Shown piece after piece: positions 6,347 through 11,611 of a DNA stretch of 11,611 bases. The position numbers and the translations under genes are program-made. Every line of letters begins with the position of its first letter. The stretch's first letter is position 1. Source of the DNA: an uncultured Bacteroidales bacterium (lineage in GTDB: Bacteria; Bacteroidota; Bacteroidia; Bacteroidales; UBA932); assembly GCA_946405645.1 (NCBI GenBank), contig CAMJHW010000035.1, positions 1 to 11,611 on the forward strand. The letters are read 5' to 3'. Under the pieces are notes generated by a model. The model was given only the letters and a program-made list of their open reading frames with translations, was not told the origin of the DNA and made no database searches.

Positions 6347-7855
6347 ATGCCTGACCAGAGCAAAAGACCTTCCCGGAAAAGGGAACAGGCGGTCAATCTG
6401 GATACATTGGGGCTTGAGATGGGAAATATCCCGCCTCAGGCTCTTGATGCAGAAGAGTCCGTACTCGGAGCCATGCTCCTGGAGCAGTCCTGCGTGGACG
6501 AGGCCATGGAAGAGCTGACTCCGTCCTGTTTCTATGACCCTCATCACCGGATGATCTTCGAGGCCATGTCCTCGCTGGTCACTGAGCACGTAGCCATCGA
6601 CCTCATCACCGTTTCCAACCGCCTGAAGGCCGACGGCAGGCTCTCCGAGGTTGGCGGTCCCGTGGCTCTCGCGGACCTTTCCCAGAAGGTCGGAGCCGCC
6701 GCCAACATGGAGTTCTACATCAAGATCCTCAAGCAGAAGACCATCCAGCGCGACCTGATCAAGGCTTCGTACGACATCCTCAAGAAGTCCTACGACGACT
6801 CCGTCAAGGTGGACGACCTGATCGACATGGCCCAGACCGAGGTCTATGCCGCCATCCAGAACAACGTCCGCAAGGAAGTCCAGGACATCGGCTCCATCAT
6901 CAACGCCGCCCTCGGCGACATCGAGAAGCTTCAGGGGGCCGAGGGGCCGACAGGAGTGCCTTCCGGCTTCAACTCCATCGACCGCATCACCCAGGGATGG
7001 CAGCCTTCGGACCTCATCATCCTCGCTGCACGTCCTTCGGTCGGAAAGACCGCCTTCGCCCTCAATCTCGCGCGCAATGCTGCCGTGATGCATCATATGC
7101 CCGTGGCCTTCTTCTCTCTGGAGATGTCCGCCATTCAGCTCGCCAAGCGACTGATGACCAGCGAATCCGGCCTCAGTGCCGACAAGATCAAGGGCGGAGT
7201 CAAGCTCGAAGCCTATGAATGGGAGCAGCTCGAGTACAAGCTCAAGGCTTTGGCCAAGGCGCCCCTCTACATCGACGATACTCCCGGCATCCCCGTAATG
7301 GAGTTCCGTACCAAGATCAAGACCCTCGTCAAGAACCGTGGCGTCCGCCTGGTCTTCGTCGATTATCTCCAGCTGATGCAGGGGCCCGCGGAGCTCCGCG
7401 GAATGCGTGAGCAGGAGGTCGCCGCCATCTCCCGTACGCTCAAGGCCACGGCCAAGGAACTCAATGTCCCTATCATCGCGCTCTCCCAGCTGTCGCGTAA
7501 CGCGGTCCAGCGCCAGGGAGGAAGCGGCAAGCCCCAGCTCAGCGACCTCCGCGAGTCCGGCTCCATCGAGCAGGACGCCGATATGGTGATCTTCATACAC
7601 CGGCCCGATTACGTCGGTCTTTCGGAGAATGCCGGGGACAAGGAAGCCACGCAGATCATCATAGCCAAGCACAGGAACGGCGAGACCGCCGAGATCGACA
7701 TGCGCTTCCGAAGCGAGCAGATCAAGTTCATGGAAATGGATGACTCGCTCGACGTCCAGGCCAGGACATACGAGTCCGGTATGAACAGCGACCTTGGAGG
7801 AGGTTTCCCTTCCTCTTTCGGTTCTCCCGGCGAGTTCGACAACTCCTCGTTCTAG
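6347..7855 (+). CDS. dnaB: Replicative DNA helicase DnaB
   Basis: The hexameric helicase that unwinds DNA at the replication fork using ATP. In 502 residues the N-terminal DnaB domain spans about 28-130 (IPPQALDAEESVLGAMLL at the start) and the RecA-like ATPase domain about 203-465. Visible motifs are Walker A ARPSVGKT (228-235), FFSLEMS (255-261), Walker B LVFVDYLQL (335-343), ALSQLSRNAVQR (378-389), DLRESGSIEQDAD (400-412) and KHRNG (441-445, the arginine finger region). No intein or insertion is present, and the length is normal. The last 30 residues are glycine/serine/phenylalanine-rich and probably disordered. The ATG at 6347 is used because the frame opens only 9 bases after the zinc-ribbon stop. 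The next gene begins 6 bases downstream, which suggests shared transcription. Confidence 0.98.
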   Translation: MPDQSKRPSRKREQAVNLDTLGLEMGNIPPQALDAEESVLGAMLLEQSCVDEAMEELTPSCFYDPHHRMIFEAMSSLVTEHVAIDLITVSNRLKADGRLSEVGGPVALADLSQKVGAAANMEFYIKILKQKTIQRDLIKASYDILKKSYDDSVKVDDLIDMAQTEVYAAIQNNVRKEVQDIGSIINAALGDIEKLQGAEGPTGVPSGFNSIDRITQGWQPSDLIILAARPSVGKTAFALNLARNAAVMHHMPVAFFSLEMSAIQLAKRLMTSESGLSADKIKGGVKLEAYEWEQLEYKLKALAKAPLYIDDTPGIPVMEFRTKIKTLVKNRGVRLVFVDYLQLMQGPAELRGMREQEVAAISRTLKATAKELNVPIIALSQLSRNAVQRQGGSGKPQLSDLRESGSIEQDADMVIFIHRPDYVGLSENAGDKEATQIIIAKHRNGETAEIDMRFRSEQIKFMEMDDSLDVQARTYESGMNSDLGGGFPSSFGSPGEFDNSSF

Positions 7856-7861
7856 GCTGCG

Positions 7862-8272
7862 ATGGAGGCGGTTTCCCATAGAGGCAAGGTCGTGGAGGTT
7901 ACACCCTCCTTCACCACGGTTGAGATCATTTCTTCCTCCGCGTGTTCAGCCTGCCATGCGTCTGGCATTTGCGGAATATCCGAATACACTAAGAAAGCCA
8001 TAGAGGTTCCGACCCGCGCGTGGGACGATTTCCAGCCGGGAGAAGAGGTCAATGTACTGCTGAAGGCTTCCATGGGACACAAGGCGGTATGGCTGGCCTA
8101 TGTGGTCCCGCTTTTTATCCTGGTTGCGGTGCTGATGGGTTTGCTTGCCCTGGGCGCCGGAGAGCTGGCCGCGGGACTTGGGTCCATAGCCGGAGTCGCC
8201 TTGTACTACTTTTTCCTATGGCTTTTCAGGGAAAAGTTGCGAAACGAATATGTTTTTACCATTGAGAGATAA
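7862..8272 (+). CDS. RseC/SoxR-reducing-system family membrane protein
   Basis: A 136-residue protein of the SoxR_RseC family. The N-terminal domain carries a cysteine cluster CSACHASGIC (Cys28, Cys31, Cys37), typical of the family and able in principle to bind a metal or Fe-S centre. Two membrane helices follow (about 76-98 and 103-122), with a short charged tail. In E. coli, RseC is linked both to sigma-E control and, with Rsx/Rnf proteins, to reduction of the SoxR Fe-S cluster. Here the next gene is rnfB, 22 bases downstream, so a role in Rnf assembly, maturation or electron transfer is the likelier reading. It begins 6 bases after dnaB. Confidence 0.9.
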   Translation: MEAVSHRGKVVEVTPSFTTVEIISSSACSACHASGICGISEYTKKAIEVPTRAWDDFQPGEEVNVLLKASMGHKAVWLAYVVPLFILVAVLMGLLALGAGELAAGLGSIAGVALYYFFLWLFREKLRNEYVFTIER

Positions 8273-8294
8273 TTTAACCAAAACCACATCATAA

Positions 8295-9248
8295 ATGACA
8301 CAGACTATTATCTGGACCATCGTCATCATTTCAGTCCTCGGAATGCTGCTGGCCCTCATCCTGTTCTTCATTGCGAAGAAGTTCAGGGTCGAGGAGGATC
8401 CGCGCATCGACGAGGTGGAGAAGGTGATGCCGGGCGCCAACTGTGGAGGTTGCGGCTTCGCCGGCTGCCGCGCGTTCGCGGACGCAGCCGTCAAGGCTCC
8501 GAACCTCGACAGCCAGTTCTGCCCGGTCGGAGGCAACGAGGTGATGAAGAAGGTCGCCGCCATCCTCGGTTACGAGGTGAAGGAGAAGGCTCCCATGGTC
8601 GCGGTGGTGCGCTGCAACGGCAGCTGCGAGAACCGCCCCAGGACCAACTCCTATGACGGCTATCCTTCCTGCAAGGTGAAAGCCGCGCTGTACAGCGGCG
8701 ACACCGGCTGCGCCTTCGGCTGCCTCGGCTGCGGCGACTGCGTCGCGGCCTGCCAGTTCGGAGCCCTGAGCATGGATCCCGTCACCGGCCTCCCGGTCGT
8801 GGACGAGACCAAGTGTACGGCTTGCGGCGCCTGCACCAAGGCCTGCCCCCGCCACATCATCGAGCTCCGCAACATCGGTACCACCCCCAAGAACAATCGC
8901 AGGGTATATGTAGCCTGCTCCAACAAGGAGAAGGGCGGCGTGGCCCGCAAGGCCTGCAAGGCCGCTTGCATCGGCTGCGGCAAATGCGCCAAGGTCTGCA
9001 AGTTCGACGCCATCACCGTCGTCGACAATCTCAGTTACATCGACTACTCCAAGTGCAAGGCCTGCGGCCAGTGCTTCTTCGAGTGTCCTACGGGCGCCAT
9101 CCACGTCGTCGGCTTCACGCCGAAGAAGGTGGAGCCGAAGCCGGCTCCCGCGGCTGCGCCCGCTGCTCCCGCAGCGGCCCCTGCCGCCCCCAAGCCCGCC
9201 CCCGCCCCTGTCGCAGAACCCGTAAAGAAGGAGGTTGACAATGGCTAA
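8295..9248 (+). CDS. rnfB: Rnf complex subunit B, multi-cluster ferredoxin-like
   Basis: The iron-sulfur subunit of the Rnf complex, thought to accept electrons from reduced ferredoxin and pass them toward the membrane subunits. It has 317 residues. One N-terminal membrane helix (about 5-27) anchors it. The RnfB-specific cluster follows, NCGGCGFAGC (Cys50, 53, 58) plus Cys76. Four CxxCxxCxxxC ferredoxin motifs are present: Cys143/146/149/153, 174/177/180/184, 225/228/231/235 and 254/257/260/264. Further cysteines at 107, 111, 126 and 139 lie in a segment typical of the long anaerobe-type RnfB rather than the short E. coli form. The protein ends in a proline/alanine-rich tail (about 282-309). 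Its stop overlaps the rnfC start by 8 bases. The ATG at 8295 places the membrane helix at the N-terminus as expected. Confidence 0.96.
   Translation: MTQTIIWTIVIISVLGMLLALILFFIAKKFRVEEDPRIDEVEKVMPGANCGGCGFAGCRAFADAAVKAPNLDSQFCPVGGNEVMKKVAAILGYEVKEKAPMVAVVRCNGSCENRPRTNSYDGYPSCKVKAALYSGDTGCAFGCLGCGDCVAACQFGALSMDPVTGLPVVDETKCTACGACTKACPRHIIELRNIGTTPKNNRRVYVACSNKEKGGVARKACKAACIGCGKCAKVCKFDAITVVDNLSYIDYSKCKACGQCFFECPTGAIHVVGFTPKKVEPKPAPAAAPAAPAAAPAAPKPAPAPVAEPVKKEVDNG
9138..9221 (+). repeat. Low-complexity Pro/Ala-coding tract at the end of rnfB
   Basis: A very GC-rich tract that codes for about 28 residues made almost entirely of proline and alanine, with a few lysine, glutamate and valine. It is a flexible or extended linker-like tail at the C-terminus of RnfB, after the last Fe-S motif. 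The tract is imperfect, not an exact tandem repeat. Confidence 0.8.
9228..9234 (+). promoter_or_regulatory. Strong Shine-Dalgarno sequence of rnfC
   Basis: AAGGAGG stands 6 bases before the ATG at 9241, near-ideal spacing, and lies inside the rnfB coding sequence (its Lys-Lys-Glu codons). It favours the ATG over an in-frame TTG at 9235, which would have no room for this site. It is unusual here, because other starts in the window have weak or no such sequence. Confidence 0.6.
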
Positions 9249-10617
9249 GACAACATTCCGTATAGGAGGCGTGCATCCAGATGATGCCAAGGTCTCCCGC
9301 GGCTGCGCCGTGGAGGTTCTCCCTCTGCCGCAGACCGTATATATTTCGATGGCCCAGCACCTCGGCGCTCCGGCCAAGCCCATAGTCGCCGTCGGCGACA
9401 CCGTCAAGGCCGGTCAGTTGATCGCCGAGGCGGGAGGATTCATTTCCGCCAACGTGCATTCTTCCGTGAGCGGCAAGGTCAAGTCCATCGCTCCCCGTAA
9501 GGACATCGCCGGCAACAACGTCCTTCACGTGGAGATCACGGTGGAAGGCGATGAGTGGGCGGAAGGCATCGACCTCTCCGACACCCTGGTGACCGAGATT
9601 CCCGAGGACCGCAATGCCATCCTCGACAGGATCAAGGCTTGCGGCGTTGTGGGTCTGGGCGGCGCCACGTTCCCTACCCACGTCAAGCTCAATCCCGCTC
9701 CCGGCAGTGTGGCCGAGTGCCTCATCCTGAACGGCGCGGAGTGCGAACCGTATCTGACGAGCGACTTCCGCATCATGCTCGAGCGCTCCAAGGAAATCGT
9801 CATCGGCGCAGCCATCATGAAGAAAGTCCTCGGCGACTGCCGCTGCGTCATCGGCATTGAGGAGAACAAGCCCGAAGCGATCGAATCGATGTCCAAGGCC
9901 GTAGCTGAACTCGGCTATCCCGGCATCGAGGTGATCTCCCTCAAGAAGAAATATCCGCAGGGCGGAGAGAAACAGCTCATCGACGCTGTCATGCGCCGTC
10001 AGGTGAAGTCCGGCGGACTGCCGATCAGCGTGGGCGCCGTGGTGCAGAACGTTGCCACGTCGCTAGCTGTCTATGAGGCGGTCCAGAAGAACAAACCTCT
10101 GGTCACCAATGTCATGACCATCACCGGAGACTGCCTGCCGGTAGAGAAGCAGCACAACTATCTCTTCCGCATCGGCATGCCTCTCAGCTATATAGCCGAG
10201 TATGCCGGAGGAGTACCCGAAGGCGCTGCGAAGATTGTCAGCGGCGGTCCCATGATGGGCCGCGCCGTAGCCAATCTCGACGCTTCCACGGTCAAGGGTT
10301 CATCTTCCCTCCTGTATCTGTCGGAGAGCGCCACTAAACGTACCGAGCCCGGCAACTGCATCCGCTGCGGACGCTGCGCGGATGCCTGCCCGATGGGCCT
10401 GGAGCCGTTCTTCCTTTATAAGCTTGCAAAGGTCGGAGACATGGAGCAGCTGGAGGCCAACGCCGTCCAAGACTGCATCTCCTGCGGCTGCTGCCAGTTC
10501 AGCTGCCCGGCTTTCCTGCCTCTGCTGGACCAGATCAACATCGCCAAGGGCCAGGTCCTCGGCATCCTGAAAGCCCGCGCCGCCGCAGCCAAGGCTGCCG
10601 CCGCCGCCAAACAGTAA
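9241..10617 (+). CDS. rnfC: Rnf complex subunit C, NADH/FMN-binding
   Basis: The peripheral subunit of Rnf that carries FMN and the NAD(H) site and exchanges electrons with RnfB. It has 458 residues from the ATG. An N-terminal barrel-sandwich domain is seen (AVGDTVKAGQLIAEAGGFISANVHSSVSGKV, about 50-80). The flavin/nucleotide-binding core follows, with GVVGLGGATFPTHVKL (about 135-150) and LNGAECEPYLTSD (about 163-175). A lysine-rich SLKKKYPQGGEKQLI segment lies near 240-254. Two ferredoxin motifs are present at Cys373/376/379/383 and Cys412/415/418/422; Cys417 is an additional residue beside the second. The protein ends in an alanine/lysine-rich stretch (about 446-458). It overlaps rnfB by 8 bases and is followed after 12 bases by rnfD, as expected for an rnf operon. 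Confidence 0.97.
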   Translation: MAKTTFRIGGVHPDDAKVSRGCAVEVLPLPQTVYISMAQHLGAPAKPIVAVGDTVKAGQLIAEAGGFISANVHSSVSGKVKSIAPRKDIAGNNVLHVEITVEGDEWAEGIDLSDTLVTEIPEDRNAILDRIKACGVVGLGGATFPTHVKLNPAPGSVAECLILNGAECEPYLTSDFRIMLERSKEIVIGAAIMKKVLGDCRCVIGIEENKPEAIESMSKAVAELGYPGIEVISLKKKYPQGGEKQLIDAVMRRQVKSGGLPISVGAVVQNVATSLAVYEAVQKNKPLVTNVMTITGDCLPVEKQHNYLFRIGMPLSYIAEYAGGVPEGAAKIVSGGPMMGRAVANLDASTVKGSSSLLYLSESATKRTEPGNCIRCGRCADACPMGLEPFFLYKLAKVGDMEQLEANAVQDCISCGCCQFSCPAFLPLLDQINIAKGQVLGILKARAAAAKAAAAAKQ

Positions 10618-10629
10618 ATAGGATTATTT

Positions 10630-11611
10630 ATGGACAAATACTTAGTTTCACCCAATCCGCACGTCCACGCAGATGTGTCCAGTGACTCCCTGATGAGGGA
10701 TGTCATCATCGCGCTGCTGCCTGCGATAGTGGTGTCGGTCGTCTTCTACGGATGGTCCGAACTGCTGGTGCTGGCCGTCGGCGCGCTGTCCTGCGTGCTG
10801 CTCGAGTATGTCATCGCCAGATGGCTCATGAAGGATGTCCGCCTGTTCAGCGGCTCCTCCGCCCTGGTGACCGGCCTCCTGCTTGCGATGAACCTTCCTT
10901 CCTCCACTCCCTGGTGGGTGGTCTTCATCGGCGCCATCGTCGCCATCGGCGTGGCCAAGATGAGTTTCGGAGGCCTTGGACAGAACGTGTTCAATCCCGC
11001 CATCACCGGGCGTGTGTTCCTTCTCGTCTCATTCCCGACATATATGACGCACTGGGAGATCCCCGGTGGCCTGTGGGGAGCCGACGCCGTCACCGGCGCA
11101 ACTCCGCTCGGCGCCATCAAGGAAGGTCTCATGCAGGGCGGTTCGGTACAGGACATCATGGCGGCCAACGGCTACAGCTACGGCCAGATGCTTTTTGCCA
11201 ATCTCGGCGGCTCCGCCGGCGAGATCTCGGCCCTCGCGCTTCTGGTCGGATTCGTGTATCTCCTCTGCCGCCGAGTCATCAAGCCGCACATCACCCTCTC
11301 CATCTGGGCGACCGTCTTTGTGTTCGCCGGCATCATGTGGCTCATCAACCCCGCCCGTTTCACGGATCCCGTATTCAACCTTCTCACCGGCGGTATGATC
11401 CTCGGAAGCTGCTTCATGGCTACCGATTACGTCACCTCCCCGATGAGTGACAAGGGCGGCATCATCTTCGGTATCGGCATCGGCCTCATCGCCATGCTCA
11501 TCCGTTACTTCGGTTCCTATCCGGAAGGCGTTTCCTTCGCCATCCTCATCATGAACGCGGCAGTGCCTCTCATCAACAGGTTCTGTCACCAGAAAAAATT
11601 CGGGAGGGCTT
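10630..11611 (+). CDS. rnfD: Rnf complex subunit D, membrane flavoprotein (cut at right edge)
   Basis: An integral membrane subunit of Rnf, part of the ion-translocating core, homologous to NqrB. 327 codons are present before the window ends. The family normally has roughly 320-360 residues, so little is missing. The start MDKYLVSPNPHVHADVSSDSLMRDVIIALLPAI is typical (short cytoplasmic stretch with SPNPH, then the first helix). Several hydrophobic helices follow, with KMSFGGLGQNVFNPAITGRVFLL (110-132) and the flavin-attachment motif TGATPL (155-160), in which Thr158 is the expected covalent FMN site. The later MATDYVTSPM segment (263-272) is also conserved. The frame is open to the right edge. 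rnfG, rnfE and rnfA are expected to follow outside the window. Confidence 0.96.
   Translation, partial: MDKYLVSPNPHVHADVSSDSLMRDVIIALLPAIVVSVVFYGWSELLVLAVGALSCVLLEYVIARWLMKDVRLFSGSSALVTGLLLAMNLPSSTPWWVVFIGAIVAIGVAKMSFGGLGQNVFNPAITGRVFLLVSFPTYMTHWEIPGGLWGADAVTGATPLGAIKEGLMQGGSVQDIMAANGYSYGQMLFANLGGSAGEISALALLVGFVYLLCRRVIKPHITLSIWATVFVFAGIMWLINPARFTDPVFNLLTGGMILGSCFMATDYVTSPMSDKGGIIFGIGIGLIAMLIRYFGSYPEGVSFAILIMNAAVPLINRFCHQKKFGRA

Noticed and set aside
5588..7879. A 763-codon open frame on the minus strand across the zinc-ribbon and dnaB genes
   Set aside because: It spans two well-supported genes and the gap between them. The translation is low-complexity (Leu/Gly/Asp/Val) with no domain, so it is a product of third-position GC bias.
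8249..8256. TATGTTTT as an rnfB promoter element
   Set aside because: It lacks the final G of TAnnTTTG and has no TTTG at the right distance upstream. It is in the coding end of the RseC-family gene, so I do not call it, although an internal promoter cannot be excluded.
8399..8770. Extra cysteines in RnfB between the N-terminal cluster and the first ferredoxin motif as a novel cofactor site
   Set aside because: Cys107/111/126/139 fall in a segment I recognise from the long RnfB form of anaerobes, so they appear to be a family trait and not specific to this gene.
8331..9407. A 358-codon open frame on the minus strand opposite rnfB
   Set aside because: It mirrors rnfB and the start of rnfC. 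The translation is Ala/Gly/Leu-rich without motifs, while the plus strand has all the expected Fe-S cysteines.
10752..11450. A 232-codon plus-strand open frame
   Set aside because: It is an out-of-frame shadow of rnfD, with an Arg/His-rich translation. The real rnfD frame has no stop before the window edge.
1..11611. Mobile elements, CRISPR arrays, tRNA/rRNA genes, toxin-antitoxin or defence genes
   Set aside because: No transposase, integrase, direct-repeat array, RNA gene or defence-type domain was seen on either strand. All long frames with sense are core genes.

Overview
The window is a gene-dense, GC-rich stretch of a bacterial chromosome. It probably comes from a member of the Bacteroidales. 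The evidence is the alaS / M23 peptidase / MerR cluster, a coiled-coil C4 zinc-ribbon protein, an RseC-type gene heading an rnf cluster, mostly weak or absent Shine-Dalgarno sequences, and promoter elements of the Bacteroidetes type TAnnTTTG. I cannot name a genus from the sequence alone. There are ten protein genes, no RNA genes, no mobile elements and no CRISPR array. No gap between genes is longer than about 75 bases.

Left block, minus strand (1-3105): alaS (complete, 871 aa) is followed 26 bases later by the N-terminal 154 residues of an LptF/LptG-type permease that runs off the left edge. The two probably form one transcript, started from a short region of back-to-back promoters at 3106-3177.

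Middle block, plus strand (3178-5471): two adjacent, visibly paralogous membrane-anchored M23 metallopeptidases overlap by ATGA and are followed by a small MerR-family regulator. The first peptidase gene lies so close to its predicted promoter that its mRNA may be leaderless.

Right block, plus strand (5528-11611): a promoter flanked by two short palindromes precedes a tightly packed series. It consists of a coiled-coil zinc-ribbon protein, the replicative helicase DnaB, an RseC-family membrane protein, and rnfB, rnfC and rnfD (rnfD is cut by the right edge). The last four genes form the start of an Rnf ferredoxin:NAD+ oxidoreductase operon, an ion-pumping respiratory complex. rnfG, rnfE and rnfA are expected just beyond the window. 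Gaps of 6-22 bases make one long transcript possible, which would join a replication helicase to an energy-conserving complex.

I found no clearly new biological system. The window is mostly core-genome material. The points most worth a second look are the peptidase duplication, the promoter architecture, and the zinc-ribbon/dnaB/rnf linkage.
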